From Streptomyces sp. CB01580 (GTDB lineage: Bacteria; Actinomycetota; Actinomycetes; Streptomycetales; Streptomycetaceae), in NCBI RefSeq assembly GCF_001905795.1, contig NZ_LIXJ01000006.1:62001-126000 (forward strand): a stretch of 64,000 nucleotides of DNA, in the 5' to 3' direction. A program made the translations under genes and the position numbers. Numbering within the stretch: the first letter of the stretch is position 1; the number at the start of each line of letters is the position of its first letter. This document shows, one piece after another, positions 16,403 through 26,340 of the stretch. The notes beneath the pieces were generated by a model. That model was not told the origin of the DNA and searched no databases. It worked only from the letters and a program-made list of their open reading frames with translations.

Positions 16403-16741
16403 GTGACCCACGAGGACTCGGCGCACGCGCACGGAGCCGATCAGTACGACGGATCGGAAAGCTGGATGACGGCGGTGAAGGTGCTGCAGGACGCCTCGCC
16501 GATCACCATCCCCGAGGGCGCTTCTGCGATGACCGTGCACGTGGAGTGGGAACCCGGCGACCCGGGCACTCCTCCGCACCGCCACTCGGGTCCGGCGTTC
16601 GGACACGTCATCGAGGGCGCCGTCCGTTTCGAACCGGATCGCGGTTTCGTGGTGCCCGGCGGCCGGACGCCGCGCGTCCCGGCCTCCGGCCGAACGACGG
16701 CACTTCGACGAGACGGCCTGGTGCTGTCCCGTAATCCCTGA
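16403..16741 (+). CDS. cupin-domain protein with a degraded C-terminus
   Basis: GTG 16403 follows GGAAGG and gives 112 aa. The conserved part is a single cupin: VKVLQDASPITIPEGASAM, EWEPGDPGTPPHRHSGPAFG (metal-binding HxH) and HVIEGAVRFEPDRG. Small cupins of this type usually continue for another 30-40 residues with a second histidine motif, but here the sequence after about residue 77 (VVPGGRTPRVPASGRTTAL) no longer looks like a cupin, suggesting a frameshift or deletion. It may be non-functional. No neighbour suggests a role. Confidence 0.5.
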   Translation: MTHEDSAHAHGADQYDGSESWMTAVKVLQDASPITIPEGASAMTVHVEWEPGDPGTPPHRHSGPAFGHVIEGAVRFEPDRGFVVPGGRTPRVPASGRTTALRRDGLVLSRNP

Positions 16742-16880
16742 CGGGCGCCCGACGACAGCTGCGGCACCTCGCCGCGGCGTCGCAACGCCCGCATGCATCC
16801 GGTATGCGGGTGCCCCTCCGTCTTGCGATGCACCACATCCGACGCCGCGCGCCGATCCGCCACGGATTACGGGACAGCCC

Positions 16881-17789
16881 TCAGGCATGCCGGGCAGCGG
16901 CAATCTGGCCGACCAGGACGGCGAACGGCATGTCGAGGGCGGCGTAGAGGGCTCCGGATTCGGGGGCGGCGTTGTCGGCCAGGGCCTCGACCATGAGGGT
17001 GGCGTAGTCGCTGAGGATGACGCCCGCCTGCTGCATCCATAGCAGTCCGGCCTCGCGCTTGGCCCGGCTGAAGGTGCCGGAGGCGTCCATGGCGACGTAC
17101 GCGTCGTGGCCGGCGGCCGTCGCGGAGATCGCCGGCAGCGCGGCGCACACTTCGAGCGACACCCCGGCGAAGATCAGCTTCCTCCACACGGCCGGGCCGC
17201 CACCGCTGGGCCGTGGAGAGGACGGTCTCCTGGCTCGCCGGCTGCCGCCGCCCGCACCGCCGAGGTAGTCCACCAGCAGGTCGCGGACCGGGCGGCAGGC
17301 GATCGGGTAGCGATCGACGAGTTCCTCGACGGCCAGCTGGCCGTTGCTTGTGATCTCCCGCAGCATCGGGACGCCGGGGCCGAAGACCCCCAGCTCTCGC
17401 AGGACCCGGAACGCGGCTGAGCCCAGGCGCCGTTCTCCGCGCAGGGAGTACTCGACGTCCAGGGACTCCAGCAGGTCGCCGACGGTGATGTCGGCCATCG
17501 TCCCGCCTTTGGCCGCGGTGATCACTGCGAGGCGGAACACGATGTGCTCACGCGCGTTGTCGGTGATCCCGGGGTCCTGGCGGCAGAACCGGTCGACGCG
17601 GTCGAAGCTTGCGGTGCCGCGGGACCAGATCATGTTCCGGGCGACCTTGCGCTTCTTTCCTCCGGTGAAGAGCCAGGCCAGCGAGGGGCGTATCACGTCG
17701 GCCCCGACCAAGATGACCAGCGCGCTGGTCATGGTCTCAAGCCGTGTCCGCGAGTATTTGCCCTGCCGCTGCTGCTGGTGGTCATACAC
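16881..17789 (-). pseudogene. chimeric frame: integrase fragment fused to isochorismatase-like C-terminus
   Basis: One open frame joins two unrelated pieces. The first (residues about 1-165 from GTG 17789) reads RQGKYSRTRLETMTSALVIL, VGADVIRPSLAWLF, HIVFRLAVITAAKGGTMADI, then YPIACRPVRDLLVDYL, a pattern I know from the N-terminal half of Streptomyces site-specific integrases. The second (last 95 residues) reads KLIFAGVSLEVCAALPAISA, HDAYVAMDASGTFSRAKREA and PFAVLVGQIAA, the C-terminal half of a YcaC-type isochorismatase-fold hydrolase. A low-complexity SRRARRPSSPRPSGGG stretch marks the joint. Neither piece has its catalytic set, so this is most likely a recombination scar that stayed in frame. 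A shorter start at ATG 17732 is possible. Confidence 0.65.
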
Positions 17790-18157
17790 CGCCGACCCTA
17801 GCCCCCGCCCCTGACAACCGACGTGTCCCGCCCACACCTCCCGCTGCACTGCATCCGGCGCCCTTCGACGGACTTCAACCCACACCCACACTTTCAGGCG
17901 ACGCCAGAACCACTTCCAATCAAAGGGTCACGAACCTCGACGCCTCGGCCTACCGAACGGAGGCCGATCCGAGGGCAGTGGAACGAGACTTGTAGCACGA
18001 CGCGCGGCGACGCGCTGACCGCTCGCGCACCAACCGCCCACATTTTGCGCGACCGTCACCTCAGCCTACGTTCCCCGAGCCCGGGTCCTCTTGAAATACT
18101 CCGTCTGCCCCTCTTCGTCGACGGACATCACCGAAGCAACAGGAGGACCCCCCACCC
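17790..18157. other. intergenic region upstream of phospholipase C
   Basis: No gene is seen. The region is less GC-rich than its surroundings and should contain the phospholipase promoter; CTTGAAATACTCCG near 18089 is a candidate promoter element only. The ribosome-binding site AGGAGG lies at about 18140-18145. Confidence 0.4.
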
Positions 18158-20215
18158 ATGACCGACGTCAATCGGCGCCGCTTCCTTCAAATCGCCGGAG
18201 CCACCGCGGGGTTCGTTGCCCTGTCCGGCTCCATCGACCGCGCCGCAGCCATCCCCGCGGCGCGCCGCAGCGGAACCGTCCAGGACATCGAGCACATCGT
18301 CGTCCTCATGCAGGAAAATCGTTCCTTCGACCATTACTTCGGGTCGATGAAGGGGGTCCGGGGCTTCGGAGACCCCCGCCCGGTGACACTCCCCAGCGGC
18401 AAGCCGGTATGGCACCAGTCGATCGTCGGCATCGAGACCCTGCCGTACCACCCGAACGCCGACAACCTGGGCATGCAATTCATCGCGGGCCTCGACCACG
18501 ACTGGGCCGGCGGCCACACCGCGTTCAACAACGGCAAGTACGACAACTGGATCCTCGCCAAAGGCGCCGGCACCATGGCGTACCTGACACGGGAAGACAT
18601 CCCGTTCCACTACGCCCTCGCCGACAAATTCACCATCTGCGACGACTACCACTGCTCGTTCATGGGCGCGACCGACCCGAACCGCTACTACATGCTCTCC
18701 GGCCACGTCGGCAACGACGGCACCGGCGGCGGCCCGGTCCTCGGCAACCAGGAGGCGGGCTACGGCTGGACGACGTACGCCGAGCGCCTGGAGAAGGCGG
18801 GCGTCTCCTGGAAGGTGTACCAGGACATCGGCGACGGCCTCGACGCGGCCAGCGGATGGGGCTGGGTCAACGACGCGTACCGCGGCAACTACGGCGACAA
18901 CTCCCTGCTGTACTTCAACAACTACCGCAACGCCAAGCCCGGCGACCCTCTGTACGAAAAAGCCCGCACCGGCACGAACGCCAAGGCGGGAGACGGATAC
19001 TTCGACATCCTCAAAGCCGATGTCAAGGCCGGAAATCTGCCGCAGATCTCCTGGATCGCCGCTCCCGAAGCATTCTCCGAGCACCCCAACTGGCCTGCCA
19101 ACTACGGTGCTTGGTACATCTCGCAAGTCCTTGACGCGCTCACCTCGAACCCTGACGTATGGAGCAGGACCGCCCTGTTCATCACATACGACGAGAACGA
19201 CGGCTACTTCGACCACGTCGTGCCGCCCTACCCGCCGGCTTCCGCGAGCCAGGGCCTGTCCACCGTCGACACCACGCTCGACCACTACGATGGCAGTATC
19301 GGATATGCCGCAGGCCCCTACGGCCTCGGGCAGCGCGTCCCGATGATCGTCGCCTCGCCGTGGTCCACCGGCGGGTACGTCTGCTCGGAGACCTTCGATC
19401 ACACCTCGATCCTGCGCTTCATGGAGAACCGGTTTGGAGTGAAGGAAACCAACATCTCGCCGTGGCGGCGCGCCATCTGCGGCGACCTGACGTCCGCCTT
19501 CGACTTCTCCCTCGAGGTCACGGGCCCGGCGGACCTGCCGGACACCGCGGGCTACGCCCCGCCGGACCGTAACCGCCACAGCAGCTACGTACCGAGGCCA
19601 CCCTTCCAGGGCACCCTGCCCCGGCAAGAGGCCGGGTCGCGGCCGAGTCGCCCGCTCGCGTACGCGCCCTACGTCGACGGGGCCGCCGACCTCACGACCG
19701 GCAAGTACAAGCTGACGTTCAGTGCAGGGGACCAGGCGGGTGCCGCCTTCCAGGTACGCTCACAAAAGCGCACCGACGGCCCGTGGACATACACGGCGGC
19801 AGCCGGAAAGCCGGTCTCCGACAGCTGGAACTCGTTTTATTCCGGCGGTAGTTACGATCTCACGGTCCATGGCCCGAACGGCTTCCTGCGCGCCTTCAAG
19901 GGCAACAACAAGGTTGGCGAGCCGGAGGTGACGGCACGCCACGATGCCAGCACCGGCAACCTGAAGCTCACCCTGGTCAACCCGTCGGCCACCGACGCAC
20001 ATCTCACCGTGACCAACGCCTACGGCGGCGGGCCCCAAACCTACACAGTCCGCGCCGGTGCCACCGTCGAGCAGAGTATCGGCCTGCGCGCCACCAAGCG
20101 CTGGTACGACCTGACGGTCGTCGTCGAGGGCCAAGCCGGATACCTGCGGCGCCTGGCCGGGCACGTCGAGAACGGTCAAGCCGGCGTGAGTGATCCGGGC
20201 ATCGCAACCGTGTGA
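18158..20215 (+). CDS. Tat-exported phospholipase C (phosphocholine-type)
   Basis: The 685-aa protein begins MTDVNRRRFLQIAGATAGFV, a twin-arginine signal (RRRFLQ) with cleavage after about residue 32. The catalytic domain of the phosphoesterase/acid phosphatase superfamily shows IEHIVVLMQENRSFDHYFGS (nucleophile region, about 46-65), DHDWAGGH, FSEHPNWPANYGAWYISQ and ITYDENDGYFDHVVPP. Two C-terminal DUF756-like beta domains follow from about 500 (FQVRSQKRTDGPWTYTAAAG; LTVTNAYGGGPQTYTVRAGA). Length and order match bacterial phosphocholine-specific phospholipases C. It hydrolyses phosphatidylcholine-like lipids outside the cell, often for phosphate supply. AGGAGG precedes the start. It appears monocistronic and intact. 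Confidence 0.93.
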   Translation: MTDVNRRRFLQIAGATAGFVALSGSIDRAAAIPAARRSGTVQDIEHIVVLMQENRSFDHYFGSMKGVRGFGDPRPVTLPSGKPVWHQSIVGIETLPYHPNADNLGMQFIAGLDHDWAGGHTAFNNGKYDNWILAKGAGTMAYLTREDIPFHYALADKFTICDDYHCSFMGATDPNRYYMLSGHVGNDGTGGGPVLGNQEAGYGWTTYAERLEKAGVSWKVYQDIGDGLDAASGWGWVNDAYRGNYGDNSLLYFNNYRNAKPGDPLYEKARTGTNAKAGDGYFDILKADVKAGNLPQISWIAAPEAFSEHPNWPANYGAWYISQVLDALTSNPDVWSRTALFITYDENDGYFDHVVPPYPPASASQGLSTVDTTLDHYDGSIGYAAGPYGLGQRVPMIVASPWSTGGYVCSETFDHTSILRFMENRFGVKETNISPWRRAICGDLTSAFDFSLEVTGPADLPDTAGYAPPDRNRHSSYVPRPPFQGTLPRQEAGSRPSRPLAYAPYVDGAADLTTGKYKLTFSAGDQAGAAFQVRSQKRTDGPWTYTAAAGKPVSDSWNSFYSGGSYDLTVHGPNGFLRAFKGNNKVGEPEVTARHDASTGNLKLTLVNPSATDAHLTVTNAYGGGPQTYTVRAGATVEQSIGLRATKRWYDLTVVVEGQAGYLRRLAGHVENGQAGVSDPGIATV

Positions 20216-20817
20216 AATCCGCACCCCACCACCCGACGGACGGAGGGGCACACACTCGGAGGGTGGCGAGGCAGCAGCGCGACGTGCCGGAGTCCATCAG
20301 GATCTTGGACACACGCACGAGTTAGCACACCGGCAGGAAAACCCAGACCGGTTGGGCGGACCACCCGTCGTGGGAGGCCGCCCGGCCGGGCCCGTCCGCA
20401 GCCGCCCCGCCGCCGACGGAATCGGGCTCCAGGCCCGGGAAGCCCATGCCCCGGCGCGGCGGCCCGTCTGCGGCGCCAAGTGCGACGACCCTGCGAACGC
20501 CGGCCCCGGTCCCTTCTTCGCAGTAGGCTGGTTTATGCTGGCCCGGACGGCGCCCGGTTCGTGCAGGTTCAGAGAGCCGCCCCGGACGTACCCCACGTCC
20601 CCGGAGCCCATGGGGTACCCGCCCGGGACGTACCGGTCCGGGCCCTTGGCCTCCTGCTTCCGGGATTCGCACTGCAGTTGGCAGTTTCTCGCAGCCAGGT
20701 CCGACGGCTGGTCACGGAAACGTGCAGCGGCCCCACTCGGCAACCCTGTGGGTGCGTTTGGGAGTAAGTGTTGGCCCGCTGTGGGGACTCAGTCATGGGC
20801 GGGTCTGTCAAACGAGT
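20216..20817. other. 602-bp gap before the ISL3 remnant
   Basis: No gene recognised. Repeated CCGGGACGTAC-like words and a GGTACCCGCCCGGG segment occur near 20590-20650, possibly decayed mobile DNA. Confidence 0.35.
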
Positions 20818-21990
20818 GGCTCTGTTCCGTAGTCGGTGGTGACGGCAGGTGACGGGCGTCGTTGAAGTTGCGTGCGAGATGTTAACTCCCTTTTAGCGAC
20901 GGTGTTTTCAGGGCTCTCGGCGCTGGTCAGCGATGATGTGGCGGACGACGGCGAGGTGATCGGGGTCATCGCCCGGACCCGGGATGTTCGGGTGCCCTGC
21001 CCGGCGTGCGGGGTACCGACGGGGAAGGTGCACGGGTATCACGTTCGGACGGTGGCGGATGTGCCGGTGGATGGTCGGCAGGTCGTGGCCCACGTCCGGG
21101 TGCGGCGCCTGGTCTGCCCGGTCTTGGGCTGTCGGCGGCAGACCTTCCGCGAGCAAGTCCCTGGGCTGGTCGAGCGCCTTCAGCGCCGCACCACGCGTCC
21201 GACCAGCCAGGTCTCGGGGGTGGTCAAGGAGTTATGCGGCCGGGCGGCCGCCCGGCTCACCCGGTTACTGGCCGTTCCCGTATCGTTCGCCACCGCCCTG
21301 CGGGCGCTGCGGCGAATTCCCGCGCGGGCGGTACGGATCCCGAGGGTGATCGGGGTCGATGACTTCGCCCTGCGCCGCCGTCACCGCTACGCCACGATCA
21401 TCATCGATACCGAGACCGGGGAACGCGTCGATGTCCTGCCCGACCGCGAAGCCGCCACATTGGAGGCATGGCTGCCGGGAAGAAAGGGATCGAAGTCGTG
21501 TGCCGGGACGGCTCGGCCACCTACGCCGAGGCGATCCGCCGGGCCCTGCCCGACGCGGTGCAGGCCAGCGACCGCTGGCATCTGTGGCGGAACTTGTGCA
21601 ACAAAGTCCTGACCGAGGTCCGCGCCCACGCCCCCTGCTGGGCCACCGTCAACCCGCCCTGGCCCGGAAGCGTCCGCGAGCAGACCACCCGCGAGCGCCG
21701 GCACAAAGTCCACGCCCTCCTCGACTCCGGCGTCGGCCTGCTCGACTGCTCCCGCAGACTGGACCTCGCCCTGAATACCGTCAAGCGCTACGCCCGCATC
21801 CCCGAACCGCCCGCGGACCGAATCGCCCCCGCTACCGGCCCACCCTGGTCGATCCCTACCGCGACCACCTGCGCCGGCGCCGGTCCGACCTCGTGAGCCG
21901 TATCCGGCCTCGGCGGCGCAGCCGCGCCGGGCAGGCCGGTGCCCCTTCAGGACAGCGGCCCCGCACGATCGCCGCTTGCCCAGGCCGAGG
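20818..21990 (+). pseudogene. ISL3-family transposase, frameshifted and truncated
   Basis: The coding part starts at GTG 20872, and an ISL3-like left end (GTTCCGTAGTCGGTGG) lies at about 20824. Frame 1 (20872 to about 21485) carries the zinc-finger CPACGVPTGKVHGYHVRTVA, VCPVLGCRRQTFREQVPG, and IGVDDFALRRRHRYATIIID with the first catalytic Asp. The reading continues in another frame (about 21485-21830; VVCRDGSATYAEAIRRALPD, SDRWHLWRNL, LALNTVKRYAR) and then a third (YRPTLVDPYRDHLRRRR). The last third of the usual 500-plus-residue transposase and the right inverted repeat are missing. It is therefore dead. Confidence 0.9.
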
Positions 21991-22009
21991 AGACCAAGCA
22001 CCGCCGTGA

Positions 22010-22252
22010 TCTGGGCGGGGAAGTCGACGCACTGCCCGCCCCGACGTGCCGGACCACCCGGCCTGCCAGCAGATACTCACCGCCCTCACCGACGCCGGCC
22101 GTCCGATGCGAGCCCGCGATCTGTGCGAGGCCCTCGATCTGCTGATCCTCCCGAAGAACACCGAAAGCATCCGGTGCAAGCTGAAACGCCTGGTCACACG
22201 AGGCATCCTCACCGAATCCGAACGCGGCCTGTTCACTCAGCCCCGCACCTGA
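22010..22252 (+). pseudogene. remnant of an IS-linked small accessory gene
   Basis: VDALPA, then after a one-base shift PDVPDHPACQQILTAL, MRARDLCEALDLLILPKN and CKLKRLVTRGILTESERG. It closely parallels the small gene that follows the IS5-type transposase at 39244-39649 (PEHPDYPRILTVFNEA, LLPKNIEGTRAKLKRLVKL). It is a winged-helix-like 3' end left by a different copy of such an element, next to the broken ISL3 gene. The 5' two thirds are absent. Confidence 0.75.
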
Positions 22253-22463
22253 CCGCCAGCCCACCCCGCCGACCAGGACCCCTCACCCAACCCCAAACCC
22301 GAAACGGGCATTACGCCACGTATCGCACTCTCAGGCGTCCAGTCGTTTGCAACAACTCATGAAACAAGAAACGTGCAGCGTGATCGGCGGGCGTCGCGGT
22401 GTTTCACAAGCGAACACCTAGAAACGACCTCTGCCACTGCCGGCAGGCCCCTGACGCCTGTGC

Positions 22464-22590
22464 GAGATTAGCGACAACTCCGTCGACGAGGCGCTCGACG
22501 GCTACGGATCGGCTCTCCGATGTCGGTGTCATGACCAAGCTGCACGCCGACGGCAAGTTCGGCGGCTACTCGGTCGCCGCTGAGGTCTTG
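22464..22590 (+). pseudogene. gyrB/parE ATPase-domain fragment
   Basis: EISDNSVDEALDGY (22464-22505) matches the ATP-binding motif of GyrB/ParE (E-I-x-D-N-S-V-D-E-A). After a short divergent, frame-shifted stretch VMTKLHADGKFGGYSVA follows, corresponding to the conserved LHAGGKFGG loop. About 60 residues separate these motifs in intact proteins, so the gene is internally deleted. It is presumably the trace of an acquired topoisomerase subunit gene. Confidence 0.7.
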
Positions 22591-22865
22591 CTTCTCCGAC
22601 CTTCTCGGGCGATGCGCCGATCCCGCATCCGTGCCGCTTGAGCTGGTGCCCAGCGCGACCGGACCGCTGCTCCGGGCCAGGATCCCTCGATCAGCGGACC
22701 GGCCCCGTGACTCCCGTCTGGCTTCTGTTTGGCTCCTGTCAGATTCCTGTCAGATTTTCCGAGGCGGGACAACCGGTGACGACACGTCATCCTCTCCCCG
22801 GTGCGGGGGGTGCTCCTGGGATTCCTGGGGCGCTGAAGCACGACCAACGACGAGGAGACACCATC

Positions 22866-25637
22866 GTGAGACAGGTCTCACGCGCACTAACGGCTGCCCT
22901 GGCGGCCGTGGCTCTGGCGGCGGGTGCGCCGGGGCTGGCGCACGCGCAACCGGCCGTCGAGTCCATACCCGACGCGCCGCCGGGCGCCTCCGGGGGGCGG
23001 CTGCCGGAGGGGTGGCGTGTCGAGGGCGGGGAGCTGATCTGGAGCTCGCCCAAGCCCGTGGGCATGGGCGGTGCCCTGGTCGAGTTCCGCTCAGGGGAGC
23101 GGACCCTCGGAGTCCCGAAGCCCTCCCCCGACCAACGCACCTTCCGGCTCCGCCTCGACGGGGCGAGGGTCGGACCGGTGAGCGAGCTCCAGGTGGTCGC
23201 CGGTTCGCGGCGGCTTGACGCCGCAGGGGCCGAACAGGCACCCGGTCACCGGCGCTCGTCGGCCGCGGCGGCGCCCCAGGACCCGTTCCCCGCCAACCCG
23301 GTCGACCCCGGTGTCGCCGGTGAGTACCGCACCATCAGCGGTGAGTACACCCTGAAGTCGGTGAGGCTGCCGGGCTACGCCGAGCCCGTGGAAATGCGCG
23401 CCACGGTCGTCGGCCCGACGGACGCGCCGGGGAAGCGACCGCTCGCGCTCCTCCTCCACGGTCGCAGCGCCACCTGCTACGAGCCCGGCAAGAACAGCGC
23501 GGGCATGGAGTGGCCGTGCAAGCCGGGCAAGAAGGAGGTCCCGAGCTACCGCGGCTTTCTGCACGACCAGGAGCGCCTGGCATCCCAGGGCTATGTGACG
23601 GTCTCCATCTCCGCGAACGGTGTCAACGCGCAGGACGGCCGCGCGGCCGACTTCGGGGCGCAAGCCCGTTCGTCCCTGGTGCGCCAGCACCTCGCCCGCT
23701 GGGCGGAGTGGGGCGCGAACCCCGCGAAGGCTCCCAAGGCCGTGCGCGCGACGGAGCCCGCGGACCTCTCGAAGGTGCTCCTGGTCGGCCACTCCCGGGG
23801 AGGCGAGGGCGTCAACCGGGCGGCTCTCGACAGCGTTTCCCCGCCGCCGCCCGCCGAGGACGGCTACCGGGGGCCAGTGGGCTGGCGGATCCGCGGCACC
23901 GTCCTGATCGGCTCCACCCTCTTCGGCCAGAACCCCACGCCCGACGTGCCCTCCATGGCCATCCTGCCGGGCTGTGACGGCGATGTGAGCGATCTTCAGG
24001 GCCAGATCTACCTCGACGGCACCCGGGGCATCGGCCGGGGCACGGCGCTGCACAGCGCGGTGTACATGGTCGGCGCCAACCACAACTTCTTCAACACGGA
24101 GTGGACGCCCGGCCAGGCCGAGGCCCCGGCCGCGGACGACTTCTGGGACGACAAGAACAACCCGGACCCGGTCTGCTCGGCACAGGCCGAGACCCGGCTG
24201 AGCGCCAAGCAGCAGCAGACGGCGGGCACCACCTACATCGCCGCCGCCGCGCGGCTCTTCCTCGTGGGCGACGACCGGGTCCGCCCGTTGCTCGACGGCT
24301 CCAACCGGAGCGCGCCCTCGGCCGGCCCCGCCCGGGTGCTGACCCACGCCGTCGGCGGCAACCGTACCCCGGCGATCCGGCCCGACGACCCGCTCTCGGT
24401 GACGAACGGGCGCGTGTGCCAGCAGATCACGACGAGCACTACCCAGGCATGTAGGCCGGACTCCGAACCCGGTAGGTCGCCGCATTTCGCGTCGTGGGCG
24501 GACACCACCAGTGAGCCGGGTCGCAACGCGGTCACGGCCCGCTGGACCAAGCCGGGCACCCCGGTCCGTCTGACGCCGGAGCACGCATTCTCGCTGGCGG
24601 GCTCCGACGCGCTCGCCCTGCGGGTGATGGTGCCGCCGAATACCCGCGGCACCCGGCTCGACGTCGCCCTCACCGACACCTCCGGCAAGCGGGTGAGGCT
24701 CGGTCAGGTCATCGTCGACGGCCTTCCCGGCTCCGACTCGACGGCCGCGCACTGGGCGCGTGAGGTCCGCGTCCCCCTGAAGGCCGCCGTCAGCGCCGGT
24801 GTCGACCTGAAGCAGACGCAGTCGCTGGAGCTCACCCCGCGCAGCGGCTCCGGCAAGCTCTGGCTGATGGACGCCTGGGGCTGGCGCCCCGGCACCCCTG
24901 TGGTAAGCCCCGTCGCGCTCCCGCGTGTCGACATCGGCAGGCTGACGGTCAAGAAGGGCGACTCCGGCACCCACACCTACAACGTGCCCGTCCAGGTCAC
25001 CGGCCAGGGCACCGGCGTGATCAAGCTCGCCGTCCGCGACCCGGAGACCTACACGTCCACCGTCCGCACCGTAACGGTGAAGGCCGGTGGCTCCGTAGAC
25101 GTGCCGATCACGGTCAAGGGCAGCACCCGCTACAACCACGACCTCCGCCACGAGGTCGCGGCCAAGGCCGTGCGCGGCACAGCGGTCGGCAGCGCCTTCG
25201 GGGGCGTGCTCGTCGAGAACGACGTCCCTATGCCCACGGTCACCGTGACCCCGGTCGCCGACTCGGTCACCCAGGGCCAGAAGCTCACCTGGAAGGTGGA
25301 GCTCTCAGAGCCCGCCGACACCGACATCGAGACGCGGTTCGACTTCCTGCCGGTGAGCGAGGGCACGGAGCTGTCCACGAAGGATGTCGACAAGGAATGG
25401 CTCTCCGCGCTCGGCGAGGAAGCCGACCCGGAGCGGCCCCTGTCCACGGACAGCCCCTCCCTCTGGGTGTCCGTCCCCAAGGGCGAGACGAGCACCGAAG
25501 TGTCCGTGCCCACGGTCCCCAACGCGCTGACCGGGTCCGAGAAGTCCCTGCGGATGCAGGTGTACATCCTCAAGGAGGACGAGTGGATGGAGGGCCCCCT
25601 CCTCACGGGGAAGGTCACGAACGCGCGCCAGGGCTGA
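22866..25637 (+). CDS. large secreted alpha/beta-hydrolase-fold protein
   Basis: GTG 22866 after GAGGAG gives 923 aa with a Sec signal peptide (VRQVSRALTAALAAVALAAG, cleavage near APGLAHA). The hydrolase domain (about 145-560) shows PLALLLHGRSATCYEP, the nucleophile elbow VGHSRGGEGVN (about 306-316), an acid region ILPGCDGDVSDLQG and the histidine region VGANHNFFNTEW. The C-terminal 350 residues are beta-rich (FSLAGSDALALRVMVPPNT; GDSGTHTYNVPVQVTGQGTG; VTPVADSVTQGQKLTWKVEL), resembling jelly-roll and Calx-beta/Ig-like modules that may bind polymers. The substrate is unknown; an esterase or polymer-degrading role outside the cell is likely. The gene appears intact and monocistronic. Confidence 0.85.
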   Translation: MRQVSRALTAALAAVALAAGAPGLAHAQPAVESIPDAPPGASGGRLPEGWRVEGGELIWSSPKPVGMGGALVEFRSGERTLGVPKPSPDQRTFRLRLDGARVGPVSELQVVAGSRRLDAAGAEQAPGHRRSSAAAAPQDPFPANPVDPGVAGEYRTISGEYTLKSVRLPGYAEPVEMRATVVGPTDAPGKRPLALLLHGRSATCYEPGKNSAGMEWPCKPGKKEVPSYRGFLHDQERLASQGYVTVSISANGVNAQDGRAADFGAQARSSLVRQHLARWAEWGANPAKAPKAVRATEPADLSKVLLVGHSRGGEGVNRAALDSVSPPPPAEDGYRGPVGWRIRGTVLIGSTLFGQNPTPDVPSMAILPGCDGDVSDLQGQIYLDGTRGIGRGTALHSAVYMVGANHNFFNTEWTPGQAEAPAADDFWDDKNNPDPVCSAQAETRLSAKQQQTAGTTYIAAAARLFLVGDDRVRPLLDGSNRSAPSAGPARVLTHAVGGNRTPAIRPDDPLSVTNGRVCQQITTSTTQACRPDSEPGRSPHFASWADTTSEPGRNAVTARWTKPGTPVRLTPEHAFSLAGSDALALRVMVPPNTRGTRLDVALTDTSGKRVRLGQVIVDGLPGSDSTAAHWAREVRVPLKAAVSAGVDLKQTQSLELTPRSGSGKLWLMDAWGWRPGTPVVSPVALPRVDIGRLTVKKGDSGTHTYNVPVQVTGQGTGVIKLAVRDPETYTSTVRTVTVKAGGSVDVPITVKGSTRYNHDLRHEVAAKAVRGTAVGSAFGGVLVENDVPMPTVTVTPVADSVTQGQKLTWKVELSEPADTDIETRFDFLPVSEGTELSTKDVDKEWLSALGEEADPERPLSTDSPSLWVSVPKGETSTEVSVPTVPNALTGSEKSLRMQVYILKEDEWMEGPLLTGKVTNARQG

Positions 25638-25777
25638 CGCCCAGGGGCCACATCCCGCGCTGACGGTGCCATCGGCGTGAGGGAGCCACGCGGGGGGCCA
25701 CGGAAACCCGCTTTCCCCTCGACGGCCACTGCGGCTCCCGCCGGGGAGACAGGCAAGAATGGCGCCGGGACCGGCCG

Positions 25778-25885
25778 GGCAGAGTGCACCAGCCGGTTCT
25801 CGGTGTCGTCGAGCTGTCGGTAGCGGCGGCCCTGGGACCAGAGCGGCTCCCAGTAGGTCGCGGCCGCGGTGGACGCGGTGGTCAC
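25778..25885 (-). pseudogene. SAM methyltransferase N-terminal remnant
   Basis: The frame begins MTTASTAAATYWEPLWSQGR, then RYRQLDDTENRLV. The YWEPLWxxGRRYRQxDxTE pattern is the start of a class I SAM methyltransferase common in Streptomyces clusters. Similarity ends after about 36 residues, before any SAM motif. The start overlaps the MFS remnant above, as in an operon. Confidence 0.55.
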
Positions 25886-26103
25886 GAAGCGACTCCTTCA
25901 CGGGCGATTGGCACGGCCGCGCGGGCGGGGATCGTCCGCAGCACACGGATGGGGGAGGCCAGCAGCAGGACGACGGGGACGACTTGGAGGAGCGCGCCGA
26001 CGGCGAGGGTGGCCCGGACGTCGAGAAGGAGGACCAGGACGTCGGCGGTGGCGACGGCGAGCGGGCGGGCCCCGGCGGTGAGCGTGGTGCTGGCGGACTG
26101 CAT
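25882..26103 (-). pseudogene. membrane transporter (MFS-like) C-terminal remnant
   Basis: 73 residues with two hydrophobic helices (RPLAVATADVLVLLLDVRAT; LAVGALLQVVPVVLLLASPI) and a basic tail ending GVAS, overlapping the methyltransferase remnant start. It looks like the last two helices of an MFS exporter. It lacks the rest of a transporter. Confidence 0.4.
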
Positions 26104-26145
26104 CAGGCCCTGGAAGGCGGGGTCGCACGATCGCCGCTCAGGCTC

Positions 26146-26336
26146 CCGAAGGCGTCCCGCACCGGCTCGGCGCCCTCCGGGATGCCGACCTCCTCGTGGT
26201 GCTGGAGAACGGTCGAATCATCGAACAGGGCACTCACGATCAGCTGATGCGGGCCGACGGGGCCTACGTCCGGCTGTTCGCGATGCAGGCCTGCGGCTAC
26301 CGGTCCGGAACACCGGTGACCGCCCTCGACACCTGA
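26146..26336 (+). pseudogene. ABC exporter ATPase C-terminal remnant
   Basis: PHRLGALRDADLLVVLENGR, IIEQGTHDQLM and YVRLFAMQACGYR are the H-loop and the post-H-loop end of an ABC-type exporter (usual form VAHRL...ADxIxVLxxGRIxExGTHxEL). Nothing N-terminal of the H-loop remains. It ends four bases before the S26 peptidase gene, suggesting they were once one operon. Confidence 0.75.
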
Positions 26337-26340
26337 GGAG

